A stretch of 64,000 bases of DNA, from positions 744,001 to 808,000 of the forward strand of contig NZ_PYWK01000001.1 in assembly GCF_003049645.1 (NCBI RefSeq). The letters are read 5' to 3'. Numbering within the stretch: position 1 is the stretch's first letter; every line of letters begins with the position of its first letter. The DNA comes from Metasolibacillus fluoroglycofenilyticus. Its GTDB lineage: Bacteria; Bacillota; Bacilli; Bacillales_A; Planococcaceae. Positions 54,855 through 64,000 of this stretch are shown here, one piece after another. Under the pieces are notes generated by a model, which saw nothing but the letters and a program-made list of their open reading frames with translations, made no database searches and was not told the origin of the DNA. The translations under genes were made by a program, and so were the position numbers.

Positions 54855-55376
54855 ATGCCGTTATCACCGCTTGATATACATAATAAGGAGTTTACGAGAG
54901 GCTTTCGCGGCTATGCGGAGGACGAAGTAAATGAATTTTTAAACCAAATTATTAAAGATTATGAAATTATTTTGCGCGACAAAAAAGAGCTTGAAGAGAA
55001 AGTGAAAATGATGTCACAGCAAATTAATCATTTTAATACGCTTGAAGATACATTGCAAAAATCCATCGTTGTAGCACAGGATGCTGCTGAGGAGCTTCGT
55101 CGTAATTCACAAAAGGAAGCGAAGCTCATTGTCAAAGAGGCTGAAAAAAATGCTGATCGCATTGTTAACGATGCTTTGACAAAAGCACGTAAAATTACAA
55201 TTGAAATTGATGAGCTAAAAAAGCAATCAAAGGTTTTCCGCAATCGCTTCAAAATGCTCGTTGAAGCACAGCTAGATTTATTAAATACCGATGACTGGGA
55301 GCATTTGCTTGAATACGATGTGGACTTAACTGATATTCAAGAGCAAGTAAAAGTAGGCGAAAACGACGAAAACTAA
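54855..55376 (+). CDS. divIVA: Cell division initiation protein DivIVA
   Basis: DivIVA senses negative membrane curvature at poles and septa and recruits MinJ, RacA and others. 173 residues: N-terminal lipid-binding domain (PLSPLDIHNKEFTRGFRGY, with Phe in KEFTRGF) and two coiled-coil regions (about 30-65 and 75-135). RBS AAAGGAG. It stands between ylmH and ileS as in B. subtilis. Confidence 0.96.
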   Translation: MPLSPLDIHNKEFTRGFRGYAEDEVNEFLNQIIKDYEIILRDKKELEEKVKMMSQQINHFNTLEDTLQKSIVVAQDAAEELRRNSQKEAKLIVKEAEKNADRIVNDALTKARKITIEIDELKKQSKVFRNRFKMLVEAQLDLLNTDDWEHLLEYDVDLTDIQEQVKVGENDEN

Positions 55377-55430
55377 AGGCTTCTTGCTATATCCATTACG
55401 TCTTAGCTGACACGAATCTAGACTTTAATA

Positions 55431-55473
55431 GGGCTGTCTAAAAAGCAGTGCTTTGCACGCATTTTGGACGCCC
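55431..55473 (+). terminator. R1-type terminator after divIVA
   Basis: Stem GGGCTGTCTAAAA / TTTTGGACGCCC with loop AGCAGTGCTTTGCACGCA; an R1 stem with changed loop. Confidence 0.75.
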
Positions 55474-55508
55474 ACATTAAAATTTCTAAATCGATTAGCT
55501 TATAGAAC

Positions 55509-55537
55509 TTGACGTTTTTTTCTGTTTTTCATATACT
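55509..55537 (+). promoter_or_regulatory. Sigma-A promoter of ileS
   Basis: TTGACG (55509-55514), 17-base spacer, TATACT (55532-55537); placed just upstream of the T-box leader. Confidence 0.85.
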
Positions 55538-55559
55538 GTGGATACATATGAATAATAGC

Positions 55560-55799
55560 ATTTAAGGAAGACAGTATGTTTTAATTGCTGATTAGCGATT
55601 TGGGGATAGTGGGAGCTCAGACGAAACAATTAAAACGGAACATCACTTCTTAGCTAAATTACTGAAAACGACTTCTAGTAGGTAATTTCGTTTAACGCTA
55701 TGTTACAGCGTTCTAAGAGACACAATTTTTGTGTAAATTAGGGTGGTACCACGAGTTATAGCTTCTCGTCCCTTTTTCGAGGGATGAGAGGCTTTTTTA
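55560..55799 (+). ncRNA. T-box leader (isoleucyl-tRNA sensing)
   Basis: The conserved T-box AGGGTGGTACCACG is at 55740-55753. It is followed by a terminator stem (55760-55793: AGCTTCTCGTCCC / GGGATGAGAGGCT) and T-run. The stem I base pairs TAAGGAAG (about 55563) with CTTCTTA (about 55647). A likely specifier codon is ATC at 55642-55644, which is isoleucine. Uncharged tRNA-Ile pairing would favour the antiterminator and ileS transcription. Confidence 0.93.
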
Positions 55800-55822
55800 T
55801 TTATTAAGGAGGGTTTTAACAA

Positions 55823-58582
55823 ATGGTAGAGTATAAAGAAACGTTATTAATGCCGAAAACGGATTTCCCGATGCGCGGAAATTTACCAGCAAACGAGCCT
55901 AAAATTCAAGAAAGATGGAACGAGCAAAATATTTATCAGTTAGTAGAGGAGCGCACGAAAGGTCGACCGCATTATGTATTACATGATGGACCACCATATG
56001 CAAATGGTGATATCCATATCGGTCACGCTTTAAATAAAGTGTTAAAGGATATGATTGTGCGCCATCGTTCGATGACTGGCTACAATGCACCATATGTGCC
56101 GGGCTGGGACACACATGGCTTACCGATTGAGCAGGCATTGACAAATAAAGGTGTTAAGCGTAAAGAAATGTCAGTTGCAGAATTCCGTAAGCTTTGTGAA
56201 GAGTATGCATATGAGCAAATCGATAATCAGCGTGAGCAATTTAAACGTCTAGGTGTGCGCGGTGATTGGGAAAACCCATATATTACATTAAAGCCAGAGT
56301 TTGAAGCACGCCAAATTGAAGTGTTCGGTAAAATGGCAGAGAAGGGCTATATTTATAAAGGCTTGAAGCCGGTTTATTGGTCACCTTCTTCAGAGTCAGC
56401 GTTAGCAGAAGCAGAAATTGAGTATAAAGATGTGAAATCACCATCTATTTATGTAAGCTTTACGATTAAAGATACAAAGGGTGCTGTACCAGCGGATGCA
56501 AAATTTATTATTTGGACGACAACGCCTTGGACATTACCTGCCAACCTTGGGATTACAGTAAACCCTGAATTAACATATGTAGTAGTAGCAGTTGCTGATA
56601 ACAAATTTATCATTGCGAAAGATTTATTAGAGACAATTGCAACAGAATTACAATGGGAAAACTATGAAATTGTACAGGAATTAAAAGGAGAGGCATTAGA
56701 CCGCGTTGTCGCAGCGCATCCGTTTTATGACCGTGATTCATTAGTAATGCTAGGTGACCATGTAACAGCAGATGCTGGTACGGGCTGTGTGCATACTGCA
56801 CCAGGGCACGGGGAAGACGACTTTAATGTTGGGAAACTATATGGACTTCCTGTGTTATCGCCTGTTGATAATCGTGGATGCTATACGAATGAAGCACCTG
56901 GCTTTGAGGGTATGTTCTATGACGAGGCGAATAAAGCGATTACCGAAAAGCTAAAAGAAGTAGGCGCATTAGAAAAGCTCAACTTCTTCACACACTCTTA
57001 TCCACATGACTGGCGTACGAAAAAGCCTGTTATTTATCGTGCAACACCACAATGGTTTGCATCTGTAGAGATGTTCCGTGACGAATTATTAAGCGCGGTA
57101 ACTGCAACAGCCTTTACACCAGCATGGGGGGAAACGCGACTTTATAATATGATTCGTGACCGTGGCGATTGGGTTATTTCACGTCAGCGTGCATGGGGTG
57201 TACCGATTCCAATTTTCTATGGAGAAAATGGTGAAGCAATTATTACACCTGAAACGATTGCGCATGTGGCAGCATTATTCCGTCAACACGGCTCAAATAT
57301 TTGGTTCCAAAAAGAGGCAAAGGAATTATTACCAGAAGGCTTCACGCATCCAAGTAGTCCGAACGGTGAATTTACGAAAGAAAACGATATTATGGATGTT
57401 TGGTTCGACTCGGGTTCATCACATCAGGGTGTGCTTGTAGAGCGAGGAATGCAGTATCCAGCAGACCTTTACTTAGAAGGCTCTGACCAACACCGTGGCT
57501 GGTTTAACTCATCATTAATCACATCTGTAGCTATTAATGGTCATGCACCATATAAAGGTCTATTAACACATGGATTCGTATTAGACGGTGAAGGGCGCAA
57601 AATGAGTAAATCATTAGGAAATGTCATTATCCCGCAAAAAGTAATGGACCAATACGGTGCCGATATTTTACGTTTATGGGTGGCATCTGTCGATTATACA
57701 GGTGATGTACGTATTTCAATGGATATGTTAAAGCAGGTTTCAGAAGTATACCGTAAAATTCGTAATACACTGCGTTTCCTACATGGTAACGTTTCTGACT
57801 TTAATCCAGCGACAGACCGTGTTGCCTATAGCGAGCTACGTGAAATGGACCAATATATGTATATGCGTTTACAGGAGGTTTTAAAAACTGTACGTGCAGC
57901 ATATGACCGCTATGAATTCTCAACAGTTTATACGGTTGTTAATAATTTTGTGGCAATTGAGCTATCTTCATTCTATTTAGATATTGCAAAAGATGTTGTT
58001 TATATTGAGGGGGCAGACCAACAAGACCGCCGTGCAATGCAAACAGTTATGTATGATACGTTAATGACATTATTAAAAGTGCTAACGCCAATTTTACCGC
58101 ATACGACAGACGAGCTATGGTCTTACTTAGGGCAAGAGGAAGCTTCAGTTCAATTAACAGATTTCCCAGAGGTAGATGAGCAAGCAAACTTTGCAGACTT
58201 ACGCACAAAGTGGACGAAAGTAATCGCGGTACGTGATGAGGTGTTAAAAGCATTAGAAGAAGCGCGTAATGCTAAAACAATCGGTAAATCATTAGAGGCC
58301 AAATTAACAGTTTATGCAGATGAAGAAGTAGAGGTACTCTTACAAGATGCTAATGTTAATTTTGCTCAATTATCAATCGTTTCAGCATTCGAAGTGGCTG
58401 GTGCGAAGGCAGATGCACCAAATCATGCATTAGTACTGGATAAAACAGCGATTGTTGTTGAAAAAGCACAGGGGGAAAAATGTGAGCGTTGCTGGACAAT
58501 TTCACAAAATGTTGGCACAAATGCGAATCACCCTACATTATGTACACGTTGTGCGGATGTTGTAGAGAAATATTATGTTTAA
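55823..58582 (+). CDS. ileS: Isoleucyl-tRNA synthetase
   Basis: Class I synthetase charging tRNA-Ile. 919 residues: HIGH at 65-68 ([14 protein letters not shown]), an editing CP1 domain (with [11 protein letters not shown] and [18 protein letters not shown]), KMSKS at about 593-597, an anticodon-binding helical domain, and a C-terminal zinc site CERCW…CTRC. RBS AAGGAGG. It is controlled by the T-box leader directly upstream. Confidence 0.98.
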   Translation: MVEYKETLLMPKTDFPMRGNLPANEPKIQERWNEQNIYQLVEERTKGRPHYVLHDGPPYANGDIHIGHALNKVLKDMIVRHRSMTGYNAPYVPGWDTHGLPIEQALTNKGVKRKEMSVAEFRKLCEEYAYEQIDNQREQFKRLGVRGDWENPYITLKPEFEARQIEVFGKMAEKGYIYKGLKPVYWSPSSESALAEAEIEYKDVKSPSIYVSFTIKDTKGAVPADAKFIIWTTTPWTLPANLGITVNPELTYVVVAVADNKFIIAKDLLETIATELQWENYEIVQELKGEALDRVVAAHPFYDRDSLVMLGDHVTADAGTGCVHTAPGHGEDDFNVGKLYGLPVLSPVDNRGCYTNEAPGFEGMFYDEANKAITEKLKEVGALEKLNFFTHSYPHDWRTKKPVIYRATPQWFASVEMFRDELLSAVTATAFTPAWGETRLYNMIRDRGDWVISRQRAWGVPIPIFYGENGEAIITPETIAHVAALFRQHGSNIWFQKEAKELLPEGFTHPSSPNGEFTKENDIMDVWFDSGSSHQGVLVERGMQYPADLYLEGSDQHRGWFNSSLITSVAINGHAPYKGLLTHGFVLDGEGRKMSKSLGNVIIPQKVMDQYGADILRLWVASVDYTGDVRISMDMLKQVSEVYRKIRNTLRFLHGNVSDFNPATDRVAYSELREMDQYMYMRLQEVLKTVRAAYDRYEFSTVYTVVNNFVAIELSSFYLDIAKDVVYIEGADQQDRRAMQTVMYDTLMTLLKVLTPILPHTTDELWSYLGQEEASVQLTDFPEVDEQANFADLRTKWTKVIAVRDEVLKALEEARNAKTIGKSLEAKLTVYADEEVEVLLQDANVNFAQLSIVSAFEVAGAKADAPNHALVLDKTAIVVEKAQGEKCERCWTISQNVGTNANHPTLCTRCADVVEKYYV

Positions 58583-58601
58583 TAATTTAGAATAAGGAGT
58601 T

Positions 58602-58648
58602 GCCTGAAAAGTGATAAGTTTGCATGCTTTTCAGGCAATTTTTGTTTT
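58602..58648 (+). terminator. Terminator after ileS
   Basis: Arms TTGCCTGAAAAG / CTTTTCAGGCAA followed by TTTTTG. The remaining gap to 58940 is AT-rich with no gene; it should hold the promoter of the next gene (TATAAT at 58887-58892). Confidence 0.88.
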
Positions 58649-58940
58649 ATTAAATTGTTCAAAAATGTATACATTTATTTAAAGGTTGAAAATACGAAAT
58701 TTGAAGCCTCTTTTTCATAAATATATAGTATTTTCAATTATAACAGCATAAACATAGATTATTTGTGAGAGAAAGGGATGAAATTAGCTAGAAAGGCATT
58801 GCTTGTGTAGTTTATAATTACTCTATTTTTCTTCTTTTTAATAGGAATTTTTTTGGGTCTTTTTAACCTATTTTTAATATAAGTTTGATATAATCATCTA
58901 GTGGGTGAAAAATATGTAAATACAAGGGGGTGAAATAATA

Positions 58941-60170
58941 GTGGAAGTGTTTGTAGGAAGGCAGCCAATTTTTAATGCGAATAAACAAATTATCGCATAC
59001 GAATTATTGTATCGTAATAAAAATCTGACTGCATTTCCAATGATTAATGAAGATGTAGCGACAATTAAAGTACTGATTAATTCATTTTTGCATATAGGAG
59101 CAGAAAAAATTACTCAAGGGAAACCTGTCTTTATAAATTTCACAGAAAATTTATTGGAAAGCTCCATCGACCAGCTTTTAAAATCATCACAAGTAGTTAT
59201 TGAAATTTTAGAAAACGTACAGATTACGCCAAAACTCATTCAACGAGTACGTGAGTTAAAAGAAAAAGGTTTTAAAGTAGCTCTCGATGATTTTGTTTTG
59301 GATAAGCAAGTGGAAAGTTATAATGAGTTGTTTCAATATATCGATTATATTAAAATCGACTTTTTGGCAACAACGCTTGAAGAGCGCAAAAAAATTGAAA
59401 GAAAAGTACAAGAGAAATTTCCACATATTCAACTGCTAGCTGAAAAGGTGGAGGAGTATGATCAATTTAAGACAGCGAAGGCCTCGAATTATCAGTTATT
59501 CCAAGGCTATTTTTTTGAAAAGCCGCAAATTGTCAAAGGCAATAGCATCCCACCAAATACGATTCCGTATTTAAACATTTTGCTATTATTAAGTGAGGAA
59601 AATCCAAATGTACAATTAATTGCTGAAAACATTGAAAAGGATTTATCACTAGCATATAAATTGCTGCAAATGATTAATAATGCAACTGGGCATGTAAAGG
59701 TAAGAATTTATTCTATTAGACAGGCAATTATGATGATTGGTATACCGAATTTAAGAAAATGGATTTATTTCGTCGCAATGGGTGAGCGCCAAATTGATGA
59801 CGAGGAGGATTTTTTTGAGGAAATTATGCGTGCCTCTTTATTTCGCGCAAAGGTTTGTGAAATATTAGCAAAGCGTAACAGGAAGAAAAATCATCCAGAA
59901 TATTTTTTAGTCGGCATGTTTTCTTTAATTGATATATTATTAAAGAGCACATTAGAAGAAATTGTCCAAAAGTTACCTTTATCTAATCGTGTTATTGATA
60001 CAATTCTGGGTCAGCAAACAGAAATGACACCATACTTACAATTTAGCATGGCACTCGACAAATTAGAGTGGGACAAGCTTCAAGCATTAGGAGAAAATAT
60101 AGGATTAAATATACATGAGATGGATGAGCTATATAGCGAGGCGTTAGCTTGGGCGGAAAAATCATTGTAA
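58941..60170 (+). CDS. EAL-HDOD protein (PdeH/YuxH-like), first tandem copy
   Basis: 409 residues: an EAL-type domain (about 1-205) and an HDOD domain (about 215-400, AENIEKDLSLAYKLLQMIN). The EAL motif reads ELL (Glu21). The other metal- and substrate-binding positions look kept: NFTEN, EILEN, LDDFV, IKIDF, AEKVEE and FQGYFF. The plan and size match B. subtilis YuxH (PdeH), a c-di-GMP phosphodiesterase, so hydrolysis is possible but untested. The start is GTG 58941 with AAGGGGGTG. The next gene is a closely similar paralogue. Confidence 0.9.
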   Translation: MEVFVGRQPIFNANKQIIAYELLYRNKNLTAFPMINEDVATIKVLINSFLHIGAEKITQGKPVFINFTENLLESSIDQLLKSSQVVIEILENVQITPKLIQRVRELKEKGFKVALDDFVLDKQVESYNELFQYIDYIKIDFLATTLEERKKIERKVQEKFPHIQLLAEKVEEYDQFKTAKASNYQLFQGYFFEKPQIVKGNSIPPNTIPYLNILLLLSEENPNVQLIAENIEKDLSLAYKLLQMINNATGHVKVRIYSIRQAIMMIGIPNLRKWIYFVAMGERQIDDEEDFFEEIMRASLFRAKVCEILAKRNRKKNHPEYFLVGMFSLIDILLKSTLEEIVQKLPLSNRVIDTILGQQTEMTPYLQFSMALDKLEWDKLQALGENIGLNIHEMDELYSEALAWAEKSL

Positions 60171-60295
60171 AGAAGTTCGAATTTTCAGTTTAATAGAATG
60201 AAGCTATGTTAAAAAATATCTCGTCTATTCTAATCCCGCTTTTAAAGTATTGCAATGCATTTCCCACAAAACGTAGGCGTAATCAATAAAATAGG

Positions 60296-60352
60296 TAGGC
60301 TCCTTATTAAGTAGATGAAAAATATCCTATTTAATTAGGGGCCTTTTTAAAT
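60296..60352 (+). terminator. Terminator between the two EAL-HDOD genes
   Basis: Arms AGGCTCCTTATTAA / TTAATTAGGGGCCT with TTTTTAA. The copies are therefore probably transcribed separately; the 367-base gap contains no gene. Confidence 0.7.
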
Positions 60353-60537
60353 TGTTAGTTGAAAATTTATGTAGAAATTTACGGTTAACTTTCCCTTATA
60401 TAGCCTAGATAATTTATTCTATCCATTGTTATTGTTCAGTAATTGTTTAGAGCTATAGCTTATATTGAATAGTGCGTCTGTTAAAAATTAAATTGGGTTA
60501 ATTATACAATAGGTTATGTAAAAAGAAGGGGTATTGA

Positions 60538-61767
60538 ATGGATATTTTTGTTGGAAGACAGCCGATTTTTAATGCTAAGAAGGAAGTTATAGCTTATGAA
60601 TTATTATATAGAAGTAAAAATTTAAACGAATTTCCCAATATAGATTCCGACACAGCAACCGTAAAAGTGTTGGTAAATAGCCTTTTACATATTGGTGCAG
60701 AACGAGTGATGAAGGACAAGCCTATCTTTGTAAACTTTACTGAAAATTTATTGTATAGCTCTATTTTTGATTGGCTAGATCCAGCTCAAGTAGTAATAGA
60801 AATACTTGAGGATATACCTATTACAAAGATGCTTATTAAAAGAGTGTATGCATTAAAAGAAAAAGGTTTTAAAATTGCGCTAGATGATTTTATTTTAAAT
60901 GAACAAATAGAAGAATATGATGAGCTCTTTCGACATGTAGATTTTATTAAAATTGACTTTCTATTATCCGACATGGGGGAACGGCTTAAAATTGAAAGAA
61001 AAGTAAAAATGAATTTTCCACATATTCAGTTACTTGCAGAAAAGGTTGAAACATATGGAGAGTTTAATAGTGCTTTTACGTTAGGCTATAAATTATTCCA
61101 AGGCTATTTTTTTGAGAAGCCACAAATTTTGGCTGGTGTAAGTATTCCCCCCAATACGATTCAATATTTAAATACATTGTTATTGTTAAATGAAGAAGAA
61201 CCAAATGTTCAGTTAATCGCGGAAAATATTGAGCGTGATTTGTCTTTAACATATAAACTTTTACAAACAATCAATATCGCAACAGGGCAGTTTAAATCGA
61301 GAATTCAATCAATAAGACAAGCGATTATGATGATAGGTATACCAAATTTAAGAAAATGGATTTATTTTATAGCGATGAGTGAAATACAAATAGAAAATAG
61401 CGAGGATTTTCGTGAAGAAATTATGCGTACATCTCTTTTTCGAGCGAAGGTTTGCGAAATAGTAGCAAAACGTAATAAGAAGCAAAATCCCTCTGAATAT
61501 TTTTTAGTTGGTATGTTTTCGTTAATTGATACATTGTTAAGAAGAAATTTGGAGGAAATAGTACAAAATCTTCCCCTATCTGATAATGTAGTTCATACAC
61601 TTTTAGGTCAACAAACAGATATGACGCCGTTTTTACAATTTAGCATTGCGTTAAGCAAGTTAGAGTGGGACCAACTCGAGGGATTTGGAGAAAAATTAGG
61701 GGTGAATGTCTATGAGATGGATGAGTTGTATAGCGAGGCATTGATTTGGGCGGAAAAATCATTGTAA
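60538..61767 (+). CDS. EAL-HDOD protein (PdeH/YuxH-like), second tandem copy
   Basis: 409 residues, the same length as the previous copy and alignable end to end without visible gaps (VGRQPIFNAKKEVIAYELLYR region, IRQAIMMIGIPNLRKWIYF, MDELYSEALIWAEKSL). Glu21 of ELL and the LDDFI, IKIDF, AEKVE and FQGYFF motifs are kept. The two proteins clearly arose by tandem duplication and differ mainly in surface residues. The start is ATG 60538 with AAGGGG. It has its own terminator. Confidence 0.9.
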   Translation: MDIFVGRQPIFNAKKEVIAYELLYRSKNLNEFPNIDSDTATVKVLVNSLLHIGAERVMKDKPIFVNFTENLLYSSIFDWLDPAQVVIEILEDIPITKMLIKRVYALKEKGFKIALDDFILNEQIEEYDELFRHVDFIKIDFLLSDMGERLKIERKVKMNFPHIQLLAEKVETYGEFNSAFTLGYKLFQGYFFEKPQILAGVSIPPNTIQYLNTLLLLNEEEPNVQLIAENIERDLSLTYKLLQTINIATGQFKSRIQSIRQAIMMIGIPNLRKWIYFIAMSEIQIENSEDFREEIMRTSLFRAKVCEIVAKRNKKQNPSEYFLVGMFSLIDTLLRRNLEEIVQNLPLSDNVVHTLLGQQTDMTPFLQFSIALSKLEWDQLEGFGEKLGVNVYEMDELYSEALIWAEKSL

Positions 61768-61782
61768 GCAGAAATTATATGG

Positions 61783-61867
61783 GGTTGTCTGAAAGGTGTG
61801 TTCCTCGATTACTCGTCGTAGAATATATTGCGAATGCACTGCTTTTCAGACAACCTCATGCTTTTTT
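61783..61867. terminator. Bidirectional terminator after the second EAL-HDOD gene
   Basis: Arms GGTTGTCTGAAAGG / CTTTTCAGACAACC enclose a long loop, followed by CATGCTTTTTT. It lies between convergent genes. Confidence 0.7.
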
Positions 61868-61940
61868 GCTTAGATGATAGTCACTTTAGAAAGAAGAATG
61901 TTCTTTATAATTGGTTAATTAATACATATAGCTTTATTAT

Positions 61941-62462
61941 TTATTTAAACGCTTCATTATAGTTTGTTGCTTGTCGTAATGCCCGTTCCTCAATGGGAAT
62001 GCGTACAGATAGTATGACGGCATTTAATACGGTAAAAATAAATGCGCTGAAATAGGCTTGGAACATAAAGGGCAATAACAGAATTTCAATGCTGACGACA
62101 AAATAATTAGGATGGCGCATAAAGCGATAAGGTCCTTTTCGTATGACTGGTGCATGTGGCAAAATGAAAATTTTGGTGTTCCAAAATCGACCTAATGAAT
62201 AGATACACCATACGCGCAAACCTTGTACAACGACAAATAATAGAAGTAATATAGGAAATAAAGGGGATAGTGATGGTTTTTTCAATGTTATTTCTAAAAG
62301 TAGGACGATAAAAAAGCTGCTATGCAATGCAAGCATATGTGGGTAATGATTTGTGCCGACTTCATATGCCCCTTGTGCACGTAGCCAACGTTCATTATGA
62401 CGTGCAATTATAAGCTCAACAAAGCGCTGTAAAATAATAATCAATATAAATAAATAAATCAC
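61941..62462 (-). CDS. bpsB: Isoprenylcysteine methyltransferase-family protein (BpsB/YpbQ-like)
   Basis: 173 residues with about five membrane helices and the ICMT-family segment GPYRFMRHPNYFVV near residue 115. In B. subtilis BpsB (YpbQ) O-methylates the alkylpyrones made by the type III PKS BpsA. Here it begins with GTG two bases after the bpsA stop, so the pair is translationally coupled. The same product is inferred. Confidence 0.88.
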   Translation of the reverse strand: MIYLFILIIILQRFVELIIARHNERWLRAQGAYEVGTNHYPHMLALHSSFFIVLLLEITLKKPSLSPLFPILLLLFVVVQGLRVWCIYSLGRFWNTKIFILPHAPVIRKGPYRFMRHPNYFVVSIEILLLPFMFQAYFSAFIFTVLNAVILSVRIPIEERALRQATNYNEAFK

Positions 62463-62464
62463 CC

Positions 62465-63547
62465 TTATTCACCCCATTTCACTAATACAGCCTCACCGCA
62501 AAAGCCTGGACCTAGCGCAACAAGCATACCAAATTCGTCAGATTTTTTATTTTCTAACATAAATTGTTCCAGTACATAGAGCACAGTAGGGGAAGACATA
62601 TTACCGTATTGCTGCAAAATCATGCGGGCAGTTGCCGTTTGTTCAGTTGTTAAAAATAATGCTTGCTCATAAGCTTCAAGCACCTTTTTGCCACCTGGAT
62701 GTGCGATAAAATAAGCAACATCACGCTCTGCTAAGTATTGTTCCTCTAAAAATTCTGCTATAAATGGACGGAGCCAGCGATTGATTATAGAAGGAATGCT
62801 TTTTTGAAAAATAACATGCAAGCCGCTATTTTGTATATCCCAGCCCATTACTTGCTCGGAATGTGGCCATAATTTTGAGCCACTATGAACAATATGTGGT
62901 ACAGCGCATTGCAGTGCAATCTCCGCTTCATCCCCACAGATGAGAACCGCAGCAGCTCCGTCAGCAAATAACGATGCACCAATGATATTGCTTTTGCGTA
63001 TATCCTCAGTTTGGAATGTTAAGCTACATAGCTCTACGCAAACGACGAGCACCTTTGCAGTCGGATAAGCTTTGCAAAAATCAAAGGCTCGACTAATTCC
63101 TGCTGCGCCACCAGCACAACCAAGGCCCCACAGCGGAATGCGTCGCAAGCGCTCTGAAAAGGGTAATATATTCATAATGCGTGCATCAATACTCGGTGTT
63201 GCTAACCCTGTTGTACTGACAAAAATAATAGCATCCACGCTGTCAGGAGTGATAGGTGAGGCAAGAAAATCTTCATTTTTTAAGCATTGTTGAATGACTT
63301 CAACGCTATACTGTGTTGCTAGCTCCACATATAATTGATTGCGCTCTGCAAAGGAGCGTGGCGTGCGATGCCATTCTGGCGATATGCAGAGCTGACGCTT
63401 GTCAATTCCGCCGTTGTGAAAAACTTGTAATAATCTTTCTAGTCGTGGCATGTGCTGCTGAAAAAGGTCCGCTGTTAATTGTTTTGCCTCCTGCTGTGTT
63501 AGTGTGTATGGCATTTGGTATGTACTAACTGAGCAAATTTTTGGCAT
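62465..63547 (-). CDS. bpsA: Type III polyketide synthase (BpsA-like)
   Basis: A chalcone-synthase-like enzyme that condenses malonyl-CoA onto fatty acyl-CoA starters. The 360-residue protein has the catalytic triad Cys144 (GLGCAGGAAG), His283 (IAHPGG) and Asn316 (GNMSSPT). The C-terminal ALGPGFCGEAVLVKW is typical. In B. subtilis BpsA makes triketide and tetraketide pyrones. The frame extends 20 codons upstream, but GGAGAGGAG (minus strand) stands seven bases before ATG 63547, the better start. Operon with bpsB. Confidence 0.93.
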   Translation of the reverse strand: MPKICSVSTYQMPYTLTQQEAKQLTADLFQQHMPRLERLLQVFHNGGIDKRQLCISPEWHRTPRSFAERNQLYVELATQYSVEVIQQCLKNEDFLASPITPDSVDAIIFVSTTGLATPSIDARIMNILPFSERLRRIPLWGLGCAGGAAGISRAFDFCKAYPTAKVLVVCVELCSLTFQTEDIRKSNIIGASLFADGAAAVLICGDEAEIALQCAVPHIVHSGSKLWPHSEQVMGWDIQNSGLHVIFQKSIPSIINRWLRPFIAEFLEEQYLAERDVAYFIAHPGGKKVLEAYEQALFLTTEQTATARMILQQYGNMSSPTVLYVLEQFMLENKKSDEFGMLVALGPGFCGEAVLVKWGE

Positions 63548-63858
63548 AGAAAAACTCCTCTCCAATCGAAGTATGATGTAATGTATGCAAGGAGGAAGGA
63601 AGAACATACCTTTCGAACATTGAATAAAGTTTTGAATAATATTATCTTTTACATCACCTAAAAGATAATATTATTCGTCTTAGACGGACTGTGGTAAAAT
63701 GGATAACATATTGTGTAAAGTGAACCTTCAATCAGTGGAATCTTTCACTGATTGATAATTTCACAAATCGGATTTTTACAAGCTGTTGATTTTCCACTCA
63801 AACAATTTAATCTGATTCAACAAGAGATGAATGCAAAAAAAGCATTTCAAATCAAAGG
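63548..63858. other. Upstream region of bpsA
   Basis: No gene. It contains an inverted repeat CAATCAGTGGAA / TTTCACTGATTG (63730-63757) preceded by GTGAACCTT; a degraded relative (GTAAACCTTCAAATTAGG) is at 25701-25718. The bpsA promoter, on the minus strand, must lie near 63600-63700. Confidence 0.6.
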
Positions 63859-64000
63859 GAGCTCAGTCTAAGAGCGCCGCTATACGTGCGACGACTGAGT
63901 GACTAGCATAAGCCCTCGGCAGATGGCGCAGGACGTGACGATTGTAGGTTAACTTCCACTGGTTAGCTCGAAAAAATCTGGACGTATGCCGAGGCGTAAC
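63859..64000 (+). repeat. R2 long repeat, copy C (runs off the window)
   Basis: The hairpin CTCAGTC … GACTGAG (63863-63899) keeps pairing although bases differ from copy A. GCCCTCGGCAGATGGC, GAAAAAATCTGGACG and GCCGAGGCGTAA follow. The last parts match copy B. Confidence 0.7.

Noticed and set aside
63859-64000. R2 copy considered as a retron or group II intron RNA
   Set aside because: No reverse transcriptase gene is near any copy, and no domain V-like or msr/msd features could be recognised.

Overview
The window is chromosomal DNA from a low-GC, endospore-forming member of the Bacillales. Gene order follows the pycA–ctaA–cta–ylb–dcw–sigE/sigG–ylm–ileS segment of Bacillus subtilis. Several differences (dispersed repeats of kinds I associate with Lysinibacillus and relatives, many TTG/GTG starts, a thinned-out division/cell-wall cluster) point to the Lysinibacillus/Solibacillus group. 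That genus-level placement is inference. I saw no rRNA, tRNA, prophage or CRISPR array.

Layout. 1-8.8 kb: 3' end of pycA, convergent ctaA (heme A synthase), then ctaCDEF and ctaG for a caa3-type cytochrome c oxidase; the usual ctaB is not present. 9-11.4 kb: an Lrp/AsnC regulator divergent from an EamA exporter, then ylbA. 11.7-26.6 kb: the ylb region (ylbC, a displaced murE-like ligase, a D-2-hydroxyacid dehydrogenase, ylbF, a GDPD-like protein with altered active site, ylbG, two unknown proteins, rsmD, coaD, a degraded insertion sequence, ylbJ, ylbL, ylbM, ylbN, rpmF). 26.7-31.7 kb: a crotonase-family protein, a sporulation-type regulator (ylbO), a two-gene acyl-CoA carboxylase module, panE and a DUF3397 protein. 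31.9-48.4 kb: bshC and the dcw cluster (mraZ, rsmH, ftsL, pbpB, spoVD, mraY, murD, spoVE, divIB, two DUF881 genes, sbp, ftsA, ftsZ) without murE, murG or murB. 48.9-58.6 kb: spoIIGA-sigE-sigG, ylmC, ylmE, sepF, ylmG, ylmH, divIVA and ileS behind a T-box leader. 58.9-64 kb: two tandem EAL-HDOD paralogues and a type III polyketide synthase/methyltransferase pair.

How the genes work together. The left part supports aerobic respiration (oxaloacetate supply, heme A, oxidase subunits and assembly). The middle supplies CoA, pantothenate and bacillithiol, ribosome maturation and the RNase Y/Spo0A accessory factors YlbF and YlbG. The right half couples septum formation (FtsL, PBP2B, DivIB, FtsA, FtsZ, SepF, YlmG, DivIVA) to sporulation (SpoVD, SpoVE, SpoIIGA, sigma-E, sigma-G).

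The most unusual material is between genes: at least four dispersed repeat families. R1 is a transcription-terminator stem with a conserved arm. R2 is a long, hairpin-rich element ending next to promoters. R3 is a GC-rich inverted-repeat element. R4 is a GTGCCAGGCAC element overlapping ribosome binding sites. There are also two helically phased short-repeat arrays and an IS with intact ends, target duplication and a gutted transposase. Protein-level oddities are a MurE-like enzyme outside the dcw cluster with DNAR where DAP-type enzymes have DNPR, a GDPD-like protein lacking key catalytic residues, and a crotonase with a catalytic Glu replaced next to a carboxylase that lacks a biotin carboxylase gene.
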